A stretch of DNA of 64,000 bases from Ramlibacter albus. Lineage in GTDB: Bacteria > Pseudomonadota > Gammaproteobacteria > Burkholderiales > Burkholderiaceae_C. Below, piece after piece: positions 9,152 to 16,929 of this stretch. Location: NCBI RefSeq assembly GCF_014297445.1, contig NZ_JACORU010000009.1, positions 124,001 through 188,000 on the forward strand. Reading direction: 5' to 3'. The number at the start of each line of letters is the position of its first letter. Within the stretch, counting starts at the first letter, position 1. The position numbers were made by a program, and so were the translations under genes. The notes beneath the pieces are model-generated. The model made no database searches, had not been told where the DNA came from, and saw only the letters and a program-made list of their open reading frames with translations.

Positions 9152-10253
9152 GGCGCATTCCCGGTTGGTGGGCGAGCGTGGTTTCGCTCGCCAGCAGTTT
9201 TTCGGTGCCGGCGTCGAACAGCACGACGCGGCGCGTGTCGAAGCGCAGGCCCACCTGCAGGCCCTGCTCGGGCCGGGCCGACTTGTCGGCCAGGGCTTTG
9301 AGTGCGCCGGCCTCGGTCTCCACTTCGACGACCCAGTGCGAGCCGAAGTACTCGACGTGCTTCACGCGCCCGCCGAGGCAGCCCTCGTCGCTGCCGCACA
9401 GGCGCACGTGCTCCGGCCGGATACCCAGCACCACCTGCGTTGACGTGGCATCGACCCTGGGCACGGCGATGTTGCGGCGCGCGATGCGCACGCTCGTGTC
9501 GCCGGGCACCACCGGCGCGTCGGCGCCGATGAGGTTCATCGGCGGGCGGCCGATGAAGCGCGCGACGAACAGCGTGGCCGGGAAGTTGTAGATGCCGTGC
9601 GGGTCGTCGGCCTGCAGGATCTCGCCCTTGTCCATCACCACGATGTGGTCCGCCAGCGCCATCGCCTCGTTCTGGTCGTGCGTGACGAACACGGTGGTGG
9701 TCTTCAGGCGGTCGTGCAGCTTGCGCAGCTCCACGCACATCAGCTCGCGGAACTCCGCGTCCAGCGTGCCCAGCGGCTCGTCCATCAGGAAGGCCTTGGG
9801 CTGGCGCACGATCGCGCGGCCCAGCGCCACGCGCTGGCGGTCGCCGCCCGAGAGGCCGTTGACGGAGGAGTCGAGCAGGTGGCCGATGCGCAGGATCGCG
9901 GCGGTCTCCTCCACGCGCTTGTCGATCTCGATGCGCGGCACGCCCTCGTTGCGCAGCGGGAACTCCAGGTTGCCGCGCACGCCCAGGTGCGGGTACAGCG
10001 CGAACAGCTGGAACACCATCGCGATGTCTCTTTCGCGAGGTCTGAGGTAAGTGACATCGTCGCCGTCGAGGGTGATCTGGCCGGAGGTGGGGTACTCCAG
10101 GCCGGCGATCATGCGCAGCGTGGTCGTCTTGCCGCAGCCCGAGGGGCCGAGCAGCACGACGAACTTGCCGTCTTCGAGCACGAGGCTTGAGTTCTTCACC
10201 GCGGTGAAATCGGTGAACTGCTTGTGCAGGTTTCTGATGCGGATTTCTGCCAT
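9144..10253 (-). CDS. Carbohydrate ABC importer ATPase (first)
   Basis: 369 aa, MalK-like. Walker A GPSGCGKTTT near residue 38, Q-loop VFQLFALYPHL, Walker B FLMDEPLGTLD, switch VTHDQ, followed by a TOBE-type C-terminal domain. The signature motif is LSGGD instead of LSGGQ. The start at ATG 10253 (MAEIRIRNLHKQF) matches the family. Upstream in-frame codons run into the large inverted repeat and are not credible coding sequence. Its gene is separated from the upstream permease-side genes by that repeat, the only large gap in the operon. Confidence 0.9.
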   Translation of the reverse strand: MAEIRIRNLHKQFTDFTAVKNSSLVLEDGKFVVLLGPSGCGKTTTLRMIAGLEYPTSGQITLDGDDVTYLRPRERDIAMVFQLFALYPHLGVRGNLEFPLRNEGVPRIEIDKRVEETAAILRIGHLLDSSVNGLSGGDRQRVALGRAIVRQPKAFLMDEPLGTLDAEFRELMCVELRKLHDRLKTTTVFVTHDQNEAMALADHIVVMDKGEILQADDPHGIYNFPATLFVARFIGRPPMNLIGADAPVVPGDTSVRIARRNIAVPRVDATSTQVVLGIRPEHVRLCGSDEGCLGGRVKHVEYFGSHWVVEVETEAGALKALADKSARPEQGLQVGLRFDTRRVVLFDAGTEKLLASETTLAHQPGMRHG

Positions 10254-10276
10254 GTTCAGATGCTCCGAACGGAGGC

Positions 10277-10763
10277 GTCCGTAAGCGTAGTCACGGTTTC
10301 GCCGTTCTTGTGTGCGTTGCTCTCCCCATCCCTCCCCCCGCCCTCCCCTCCCCTCCGGGGAGAAGAGGGAGCTAAATCGGACAGCCGATTTGGGCTCGTC
10401 GTCCTGGACGCGGCCGAATCGGGAGACGTCGGGGGGTGCTCTAACGCCGTTAGCGCTATCGGCGAGAGAGGGGTCCACGGGTTGCTGGGTGCTACCCAGC
10501 CCAAGAAGATGATGCGGTGACGTGATGACGATGTTTCAGGCTGCGTAGCACGCAGCAAACTGTCGGCTCGGTTCCTGCCGATAGCGCTAGCAGTGTTCGC
10601 CCGCCCCCCGACGTCTCCCGATTCGGCCTTCACAGTTCGGACGAGCCCAAATCGGCTGTCCGGCTTAGCTCCCTCTCTTTCCCGGAGGGGAAGGGAGGGC
10701 GGGGGGAGGGATGGGGAGAGCAACGCACATAGGAGTGGCGAGCTCGAGACTACGCTTACGGAC
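10277..10763. repeat. Large imperfect inverted repeat (two ~220-bp arms)
   Basis: The left arm (about 10277-10500) is repeated in reverse complement at about 10540-10763. Shared blocks include GTCCGTAAGCGTAGT at the outer ends, GTGCGTTGCTCTCCCCATCC, the C-rich/G-rich tract, and CGAATCGGGAGACGTC. The inner ends each carry a perfect small hairpin, GCTGGGT-GCT-ACCCAGC at 10484-10500 and GCTGCGT-AGC-ACGCAGC at 10540-10556, around a 39-bp centre. It fills the 525-bp gap between the 60-aa membrane protein gene and the first ATPase gene. Open frames inside it on both strands are Ser/Pro/Arg-rich and mirror each other, so I treat them as non-coding. Confidence 0.8.
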
Positions 10764-10778
10764 GGTGAATATTCCATT

Positions 10779-10961
10779 TCAGTCCCCCACGGGCAACTTG
10801 CCCGCAACGGAGTACCCAACAACGCCAGCCAGCAGCACGACGAAGCTGTAGCTGAAGGCGTCCAGCGACCAGGGCTGCATCAGCATGGCCAGGCCGATGC
10901 CGATCAGCGCGGTGGTCGTGCGCTCCCAAGGCGCGCGCCGGAAGAAGCGTCGGATGTTCAT
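10779..10961 (-). CDS. 60-aa membrane protein of the ABC importer operon
   Basis: A 60-residue frame starting MNIRRFFRRAPWERTTTALI with a basic N-terminus and two predicted membrane helices (about 18-34 and 38-55: DAFSYSFVVLLAGVVGYSVAG). Its ATG overlaps the upstream permease stop as ATGA, strong evidence that it is a translated operon member. The rhizobial glycerol ABC operon also carries a small membrane protein (GlpU) among its permease genes, but I cannot show homology. It may be an accessory subunit. Confidence 0.75.
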   Translation of the reverse strand: MNIRRFFRRAPWERTTTALIGIGLAMLMQPWSLDAFSYSFVVLLAGVVGYSVAGKLPVGD

Positions 10962-11905
10962 TTGCGGATCGCTCCGAAGGTGACCCCACGCAGCAGGTGC
11001 TTGCGCAGCAGCACGGTGAACACCAGCACCGGCAACAGGAAGAGCGTGGTGCCCGCGGCCATGGCCGGCCAGTCGAGCCCGCCCTCGCCGATGATGGTGG
11101 GGATGAAGGGCGGCGAGGTCTGCGCGGTGCCGCTGGTGAGCAGCAGCGCGAAGGCGTACTCGTTCCAGGCGAAGATCAGGCAGAAGATCGCGGTGGTCGC
11201 GATGCCCGTGGCGGCCTGGGGCAGCACCACGCGCAGGAAGGCTTGCCACCGCGTGTAGCCGTCCACCATCGCCGCCTCCTCGTACTCGCGCGGGATCTCG
11301 TCCATGAAGCCTTGCAGCAGCCACACCGCGAGCGACAGGTTGACCACGGTGTAGAGCAGGATCAGCCCCACGTGCGTGTCGTTCAGACCCAAGTGGCGGA
11401 ACATCAGGTAGACCGGGATCGCGATGGCGATCGGCGGCATCATCCGCGTGGACAGGATGAAGAACAGCAGGTCGTTCTTGCCCGGCACGCGGAAGCGCGA
11501 GAACGCGTAGGCCGCGAGCGTGCCCAGGACGATCGACACCAGCGTGGAGCCGAAGCCGATGACCAGCGAGTTGCTGTAGCGGTCGGTGAACCTCGAGGGC
11601 CCGGCCAGGATCATCTGCTGGTCGCGCACCAGCGACTCGTACCAGGTGGCCGGCGGCGGCAGCGCCTTCAGTTCCTCGGCGCCGACGCGCGAGCGCGTGG
11701 TGAACAGGTTGACGTAGCCGATCAGCGAAGGCTCGGCGATGACCTTTGGCGGGTAGGCGATCGCATCGGTCGGCGTGCGGAAGCTGGTCATGAAGATCCA
11801 CACGAGCGGGATCAGCGACAGCACCGCATACGCGATGACGACGGAGCCGGCGAACCACTTCGCGCGCGGCGTGGGCTCCAGGGGGCTGTGGACGGTGGCT
11901 TTCAT
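10958..11905 (-). CDS. Carbohydrate ABC importer permease (MalG-like)
   Basis: 315 aa with six predicted membrane helices. The cytoplasmic EAA loop (EYEEAAMVDGYTRWQAFLRV, then VLPQ) near residue 215 is the ATPase-docking motif of CUT1 permeases. A large periplasmic insert sits between helices 1 and 2. The ATG overlaps the stop of the upstream permease gene as ATGA. With the other permease it should form the membrane channel for the ketose or polyol. Confidence 0.92.
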   Translation of the reverse strand: MKATVHSPLEPTPRAKWFAGSVVIAYAVLSLIPLVWIFMTSFRTPTDAIAYPPKVIAEPSLIGYVNLFTTRSRVGAEELKALPPPATWYESLVRDQQMILAGPSRFTDRYSNSLVIGFGSTLVSIVLGTLAAYAFSRFRVPGKNDLLFFILSTRMMPPIAIAIPVYLMFRHLGLNDTHVGLILLYTVVNLSLAVWLLQGFMDEIPREYEEAAMVDGYTRWQAFLRVVLPQAATGIATTAIFCLIFAWNEYAFALLLTSGTAQTSPPFIPTIIGEGGLDWPAMAAGTTLFLLPVLVFTVLLRKHLLRGVTFGAIRK

Positions 11906-12849
11906 CTCTGCTTCACCTTGTCGAGGTAGCGCACGGTCACGAGCGACAGCCCATAGATCGCGACGAAAAGGATGATGGCGAGCGCCGAGGCATAGCCGGT
12001 GCGCCATTTCTCGAAGGCCTCGCGCTTGAGGTGGATCGAGGCGACCTCGGTGACGGAGCCCGGCCCGCCGTTGGTGAGCTGGTCCACGAGGTCGAACATC
12101 TTGAAGTTCTCGATGGTGCGGAACAAGAGCGCCAGCAGGATGAAGGGCAGCACCATCGGCAACGTGATGCGCCAGAACTTGGTCCACTCCGAGGCGCGGT
12201 CGATCTCGGCGGCCTCGTAGAGGTACGGCGGGATGGAGCGCAGGCCGGCCAGCAGCAGCAGCATCACGTAGGGCGTCCACATCCACGTGTCCACGAGGAT
12301 GATGGCCCAGGGCGAGAGCTGCACGTCGCCCAGCATCGAGAACTTGTCCGGCCCGCCGAAGAACGAGACGATGTAGTTGAAGATGCCGTACTGCGGCTCG
12401 AAGAAGTACTTCCAGAACGTGCCCACCACCGCGGGCGCCAGCATCATGGGCAGCAGGATGGCGGTGCTCCAGAAGCCGTGGCCGCGGAAGCGCCGGTTCA
12501 GCAGCAGCGCCAGGCCGAAGCCGATGAGCAGCTGCAGCGTGATGGACCAGCACAGGAAGTGCGCGGTGGCCCGCATGTTCTCCCAGATCGCCTCGTCGTT
12601 CAGCACGCGCTGGTAGTTGGCGATGCCCACCCACACGCTGCCGGCACCGGGCCGGTTGGCGCGGTAGTTGGTGAACGACAGCCAGATCGTCCACAGCAGC
12701 GGGAAGATGTTGAACGCGAGGAGCAGGAGCACGGTCGGGCCGACGAAGAGCCACGCCAGGGCGCGGTCGCCGAGTCCCCGCCCCGGCGCGGCGGCGCTGG
12801 GCGCCGCGGCCGGGACCTGCATCCACTGGGAGGACACACGGGCTTTCAT
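11902..12849 (-). CDS. Carbohydrate ABC importer permease (MalF-like)
   Basis: About 315 aa with six predicted helices. The EAA-type loop EAAEIDRASEWTKFWRITLP lies near residue 215. The first 25 residues are Ala/Pro-rich and cytoplasmic. Two starts are possible: GTG at 12852 (4-nt overlap with the binding protein stop) or ATG at 12849 (1-nt overlap, TGATG). I chose the ATG. Either way the gene is coupled to the binding protein. Confidence 0.92.
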   Translation of the reverse strand: MKARVSSQWMQVPAAAPSAAAPGRGLGDRALAWLFVGPTVLLLLAFNIFPLLWTIWLSFTNYRANRPGAGSVWVGIANYQRVLNDEAIWENMRATAHFLCWSITLQLLIGFGLALLLNRRFRGHGFWSTAILLPMMLAPAVVGTFWKYFFEPQYGIFNYIVSFFGGPDKFSMLGDVQLSPWAIILVDTWMWTPYVMLLLLAGLRSIPPYLYEAAEIDRASEWTKFWRITLPMVLPFILLALLFRTIENFKMFDLVDQLTNGGPGSVTEVASIHLKREAFEKWRTGYASALAIILFVAIYGLSLVTVRYLDKVKQR

Positions 12850-14177
12850 CACTTCACCTTGCCGTCTTCCTTGAACACCTCGGACCAGTCCTTGACCAGT
12901 GCGTCGAGCGCGGCGTTGGGCGTGCCCTTGCCGGCGACCACGTAGTCATGCACGCGGTTCTGCATGGCCAGCAGCAGCTGCGCGTAGGACGGCTCGGCCC
13001 AGAAGTCCTTGACGATCTTCATGGAGTCGAGGAACACCTTCGCGTACGGCGTGCTCTTGTCGAAGCCCGGTGCGTTGAGGATCTGCTGGTGGCAGGTGAA
13101 GCCGCCCGAGTCCCACCACTTCTTCTGCACCGTGGGCTGCGCGAACCACTTCAGGTACTCCAGGGCCATGTCCTTCTTGTCGGAGTACTTCACCACCGAG
13201 ATGCCCTGGCCGCCCAGCTGCGCGAAGTGCTTGTCGCCCTTCGGGATCGGGAAGAAGCCGGTCTTCTCGCCGCCCACCGCCGGGTCCTTGGAGATGCCGG
13301 GGAAGAAGGCGATGAAGTTCATCTGCATCGCGACCTGGCCCGACTTGTACGCGTCGAGGTTCTCCGTCATGTACGCGTTGCTGTGGCCCGGGGGCGTGAC
13401 GGTGTCGTACAGCTCCTTGTAGAGCTTCAGTCCCTTGACCGCGCCGGGGCTGTTGACGAAGCCTTTCATGTCGTACGCCTTGGCGGGGTTCTGGTAGTCG
13501 AACCCGTAGGCGTACAGGGTGTTGGTCACGCCCATGGTGATGCCCTCGGAGCCGCGCTCGGTGTAGAGCGCCGCGCCGTAGACCTTCTTGCCGTCGACGT
13601 TGCGGTTCTGGAAGAACTGCGCCACCTGCCTGAACTCGTCCCACGTGGTGGGCGGGGCCAGGTCGCGGTTGAACTTCTGCTTGAACTCGGCGCGCAGCTC
13701 CGGCCTGGCGAACCAGTCCTTGCGGTAGGTGAACGCCACCGCGTCGCCCATCGCCGGCAGGGCCCAGTAGTTCTTCGAGCCCTTGGGCCACGTCGAGTAG
13801 CCCTCGACGGTGGCGGGCATGAAGTCGCCCATCTTGATGCCGTTCCTGTCGAAGAACTCGTTGAGCTTGATGTAGTGGCCTTCGGTGGCGGCCGAGCCGA
13901 TCCACTGGCTGTCGCCGATCAGCAGGTCGCACAGCTTGCCCTTCGAGTTGAGCTCGTTGAGCATGCGCTGCGCGAAGTTCGGCCACGGCACGAACTCGTA
14001 CTTCATGTTGATGCCGGTCTTGGCCGTGAAGTCCTTGGACAGCTCGACCAGGGCGTTGGCGGGGTCCCAGGCCGCCCAGCAGAGCGTCAGGGTCTTGTCC
14101 TGGGCGTGGGCCGAGAGGCCCGTCATGCCCAGCGCGGCGCCGGCCAGCAGGCACCGCAGGGTGGTTTTCAGCTTCAT
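12849..14177 (-). CDS. Carbohydrate ABC importer substrate-binding protein
   Basis: 442 aa. The signal peptide MKLKTTLRCLLAGAALGMTG... ends near LSAHAQ. The mature part is a MalE-like family 1 extracellular solute-binding protein (TLCWAAWDPANALVELSKDF; FVPWPNFAQRMLNELNSKGK). The start has GGAGA 9 nt upstream. It is the first gene of the importer operon and lies divergent from the LacI-type regulator, with a perfect operator-like palindrome between them. The ligand is unknown; linkage to dhaKL suggests dihydroxyacetone, a tetrulose or a related small polyol. Confidence 0.92.
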   Translation of the reverse strand: MKLKTTLRCLLAGAALGMTGLSAHAQDKTLTLCWAAWDPANALVELSKDFTAKTGINMKYEFVPWPNFAQRMLNELNSKGKLCDLLIGDSQWIGSAATEGHYIKLNEFFDRNGIKMGDFMPATVEGYSTWPKGSKNYWALPAMGDAVAFTYRKDWFARPELRAEFKQKFNRDLAPPTTWDEFRQVAQFFQNRNVDGKKVYGAALYTERGSEGITMGVTNTLYAYGFDYQNPAKAYDMKGFVNSPGAVKGLKLYKELYDTVTPPGHSNAYMTENLDAYKSGQVAMQMNFIAFFPGISKDPAVGGEKTGFFPIPKGDKHFAQLGGQGISVVKYSDKKDMALEYLKWFAQPTVQKKWWDSGGFTCHQQILNAPGFDKSTPYAKVFLDSMKIVKDFWAEPSYAQLLLAMQNRVHDYVVAGKGTPNAALDALVKDWSEVFKEDGKVK

Positions 14178-14251
14178 CGATGCGTCTCCATGCGTAAGGG
14201 AAAGGGGTTTCCGCGGCGTCCTGCTCATGCCGATCAGCCGGAGCTGATGGG

Positions 14252-14272
14252 ATTGATGTTAATTACATCAAT
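14252..14272. promoter_or_regulatory. Operator-like palindrome (probable LacI-family site)
   Basis: Arms ATTGATGT and ACATCAAT are perfect inverted complements around a 5-bp AT centre (TAATT). The 21-bp AT-rich site stands out in a GC-rich genome. It lies 75 bp upstream of the importer operon ATG and 71 bp upstream of the LacI-type regulator ATG, where it could control both. A second, weaker dyad (ATCAGC-CGGA-GCTGAT, 14233-14248) and repeated ATCA half-sites (14279-14288) are close by. Confidence 0.65.
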
Positions 14273-14343
14273 AAAGCAATCAATCAATACAAACCCTGAG
14301 ATGGAGTACATTTCGCTGGAGCTGATTGATTTAGCTGAGGGGA

Positions 14344-15372
14344 ATGGCCGCCACCATCCAGCAGATCGCGGAAGCAGCGGGGGTCAGCACGGCCACCGTG
14401 GACCGCGTCCTGAACAACCGCCCCGGGGTGAACCCGGCGACGGTGGACAAGGTGCGCGCGGTCATGGCGCAGCTGGGCGCCGGCATGCCCGCGCGCGGCC
14501 GCCCGCGCTCGACGCCCAACTACAAGTTCGCCTTCGTGCTGCCGGCCGCGCGGCGCGGTTTCTTCGACATGATCGACCGCGTGGTGGCCCAGGCCGCGGG
14601 CGACTTCCGCCACCAGCACATCACCGAGATCACGCACCGGCTGCCCAACACCGATGGCGCGGACTTCGCGGCGGAGCTCGCGAAGATGACGGACCTCGAC
14701 GGCATCGCACTGCTCGCACCCGATGTGCCGCAGGTCAAGCTCGCGATCAACGAGCTCGTGAGGAGCGGCGTGCATGTGGTGACGTTGTTCTCCGACGTGC
14801 CGGGTTCGCTGCGCGAAACCTTCGTCGGCGCCGACAACCGCGCGGCGGGCCGCACCGCGGGCCTGCTGCTCGGGCGCGGGCTGCCGCACGGCGAGGAGGG
14901 GCGCTGCCTGATGCTGTCGCCGCCCACGCGGTTCGCGTCGGAGATCGACCGGCGCATCGGCTTCGCGCAGGTGCTGGAGGAGCGCTTCCCGTCGTCGCGG
15001 CTCGTGGAGCTGCCCGACCTGCCCGAAGCGGAGGACCAGGCCTACGCGTTCGCGCGCGAGTTCCTCGACCCGGCCCGCATGGGCGGCAAGGTCCACGCCA
15101 TCTACAACATCGGTCCGGGCTCGCACGGCGTAAGCCGCGCCTTGCAGGAGTACGGCTACGACAGCTCGCTGGGCTTCGTGGTGCACGACCTGCTGGAGAT
15201 GCACCGCCAGCTGCTGGTGGCCAACGTGGTGTCCTACGTGCTGCAGCAGGACGTGCACTACGCCGTGATGACGGCCGCGCGCGTGCTGCGCCTGCTGTGC
15301 GAGGAGGTGCGCGGCGCGCTCGCGGTGAGCAACCCGCGCATCGAAATCCTCACCGCAGAGAACCTTGCGTAG
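14344..15372 (+). CDS. LacI-family transcriptional regulator
   Basis: 342 aa. The N-terminal helix-turn-helix and hinge (ATIQQIAEAAGVSTATVDRV near residue 2, then NPATVDKV) are classic LacI, though the third segment reads TATVDRVLNN rather than the usual ATVSRVLN. A type I periplasmic-binding-like sugar sensor domain follows (about 60-330). GAGGGG precedes the ATG. Divergent orientation to the importer operon, and a dhaK paralog 41 bp downstream, indicate that it senses the imported compound or its phosphate and controls both transcription units. Confidence 0.92.
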   Translation: MAATIQQIAEAAGVSTATVDRVLNNRPGVNPATVDKVRAVMAQLGAGMPARGRPRSTPNYKFAFVLPAARRGFFDMIDRVVAQAAGDFRHQHITEITHRLPNTDGADFAAELAKMTDLDGIALLAPDVPQVKLAINELVRSGVHVVTLFSDVPGSLRETFVGADNRAAGRTAGLLLGRGLPHGEEGRCLMLSPPTRFASEIDRRIGFAQVLEERFPSSRLVELPDLPEAEDQAYAFAREFLDPARMGGKVHAIYNIGPGSHGVSRALQEYGYDSSLGFVVHDLLEMHRQLLVANVVSYVLQQDVHYAVMTAARVLRLLCEEVRGALAVSNPRIEILTAENLA

Positions 15373-15413
15373 GCGGCGGGGCTGACCATAATGGTGCATC
15401 CGGCCGCGACCCC

Positions 15414-16397
15414 ATGAAGAAGTTCACCAACCTCCCGAGCGACCTCGTGTACGAGGCGGCGCTGGGCTTCGCGGCGGCGCACTCGAACCTCGTCGCGCTC
15501 AACGAAGACCCGCTCTTCGTGCGCCGGAAAGCGCCGAACCGCTCGAAGGTGGCGCTCATCTCCGGCGGCGGCTCGGGGCACGAGCCGCTGCACATCGGCT
15601 TCGTCGGCGAGGGCATGCTGGATGCGGCCTGCCCCGGCGCGGTGTTCACTTCCCCAACGCCCAACCAGATGCTGGCGGCCGCGCGTGCTGTTGCCAGCGA
15701 CGCGGGCGTGCTCTTCATCGTGAAGAACTACGCGGGCGACGTGATGAACTTCCAGATGGCCATGGACATGATGGACATCGAGTACGCGTCGATCCTGGTC
15801 AACGACGACGTGTCGGTGGACTCGGGTGGGCACGGGCCGGGCCGGCGCGGCGTCGCAGGGACCGTGGTCGTCGAGAAGATCGTTGGCGCAGCCGCGGAGC
15901 AAGGCATGGACCTCGCCGCGTGCAAGCGCCTCGCGGACAAGGTGAACGCCTGCACCGCGTCGATGGGTGTCGCTTTCACGAGCTGCACCGTGCCCGAAGC
16001 CGGGGTGGCGACGTTCGAGATCGGCCCCGACGAGATGGAGGTCGGCGTCGGCATCCACGGCGAGCCGGGCCGGCGCCGCGCGAGCGTGCGGCCCGCGGCG
16101 GAGATCGTCGACGAGTTGATGACGCCGATCCTCAAGGACGTCGCCGCCAAGGCGGGCGACGAGGTGCTGCTGTTCGTCAACGGCCTGGGCGGCACCCCGC
16201 TGCTCGAGCAGTACCTGCTGTACCACGAGGCCGCGCAGCGCCTGTCGCGCGAAGGGCTCGAGCCGGTGCGCTCCCTGGTCGGCAACTACACCACGTCGCT
16301 CGAGATGCAGGGCGCGTCGATCACGGTGACGGTCCTCAACGAGGAGCTCAAGTCACTCTGGGACGCGCGCGCCGTCACGCCGGCCTTCAAGACCTGA
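15414..16397 (+). CDS. Second DhaK-family ketose-binding subunit
   Basis: 327 aa, the same length as the operon DhaK, and very similar along its whole length. GGGSGHEPLH, KNYAGDVMNF, VNDDV and the GVGIHGEPG His are all retained, so it appears functional. It follows the LacI-type regulator and has no DhaL or DhaM next to it. It could share the DhaL at 7478-8116, act on a different ketose, or act as a sensor with the regulator. The choice of ATG 15414 is fixed by alignment to the paralog's KKF N-terminus. Confidence 0.9.
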   Translation: MKKFTNLPSDLVYEAALGFAAAHSNLVALNEDPLFVRRKAPNRSKVALISGGGSGHEPLHIGFVGEGMLDAACPGAVFTSPTPNQMLAAARAVASDAGVLFIVKNYAGDVMNFQMAMDMMDIEYASILVNDDVSVDSGGHGPGRRGVAGTVVVEKIVGAAAEQGMDLAACKRLADKVNACTASMGVAFTSCTVPEAGVATFEIGPDEMEVGVGIHGEPGRRRASVRPAAEIVDELMTPILKDVAAKAGDEVLLFVNGLGGTPLLEQYLLYHEAAQRLSREGLEPVRSLVGNYTTSLEMQGASITVTVLNEELKSLWDARAVTPAFKT

Positions 16398-16400
16398 GGT

Positions 16401-16796
16401 CTACAGCAGGTCCGCCGGCACCTTGCCGCCGTTGGCGGCGAGTTTCTGCATCACCGTCTTGTGCAGCCACATGTTCATCTTCGCGGAGTCGGCCATCAGG
16501 TCGGCGGGGCAGCCCAGCTCGGTGGCGAGTTCCTTGCGGGCATTGAAGCTGCTGTCGATGTCCAGCAGCTTGAGCAGGTCGACGATGGAGGTGCGCCAAT
16601 TGAGCTTCTGCGGGTTGGCGGCGGCTTTGGCTTCGAGTTGCGCGGTGACGTCCACCTGGCTCACCGGCTGCACCGCAGGGGCTGCGGGCGCGCCCGCCGG
16701 GGCCTTGGGCGGCACGGGTGCGTTGAGCATCGCCTCCACCTTGCTTGCGCCTGCGTCGAAACCGAGTTTGTCGAGGATCTTGCTGAAGAAGCTCAT
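16401..16796 (-). CDS. DUF3597 family protein
   Basis: 131 aa, starting MSFFSKILDKLGF. An Ala/Pro-rich linker at about residues 26-45 separates the N-terminal helix from a conserved C-terminal domain (WRTSIVDLLKLLDIDSSFNA; KMNMWLHKTVMQKLAANGGK), the pattern of DUF3597 proteins. The function is unknown; relatives resemble small phage-lysis or stress-associated proteins. It converges on dhaK2 with 3 bases between the stops. Confidence 0.85.
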   Translation of the reverse strand: MSFFSKILDKLGFDAGASKVEAMLNAPVPPKAPAGAPAAPAVQPVSQVDVTAQLEAKAAANPQKLNWRTSIVDLLKLLDIDSSFNARKELATELGCPADLMADSAKMNMWLHKTVMQKLAANGGKVPADLL

Positions 16797-16865
16797 CGTG
16801 TTCTCCTTGTTGGCGAGCCCGCATGATGCGCTTCGCCTCGAGGGCTGGCAACCAGCTCACTGGCT

Positions 16866-16894
16866 GTCATTGCGGGCTTGACCCGCAATCCATC
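16866..16894 (+). repeat. 29-bp palindromic repeat, copy A
   Basis: GTCATTGCGGG-CTTGA-CCCGCAAT-CCATC folds into a short hairpin (stem TTGCGGG/CCCGCAA, loop CTTGA). It lies between the DUF3597 gene and the ABC exporter. Two related copies are at 42394-42422 and 49164-49192. The family pattern is GTCAyyssGGGCTTGrCCCssrrTCCAyC with paired changes in the stem. Confidence 0.7.
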
Positions 16895-16929
16895 GCCGCG
16901 CGCCGGTGCTGTTACCCTGCAACCCAGCC

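Noticed and set aside
10256..10822. Open frames of 188 aa and others on both strands inside the large inverted repeat
   Set aside because: They are Ser/Pro/Arg-rich, mirror one another because the DNA is an inverted repeat, lack ribosome-binding sites and would overlap the 60-aa membrane protein gene.
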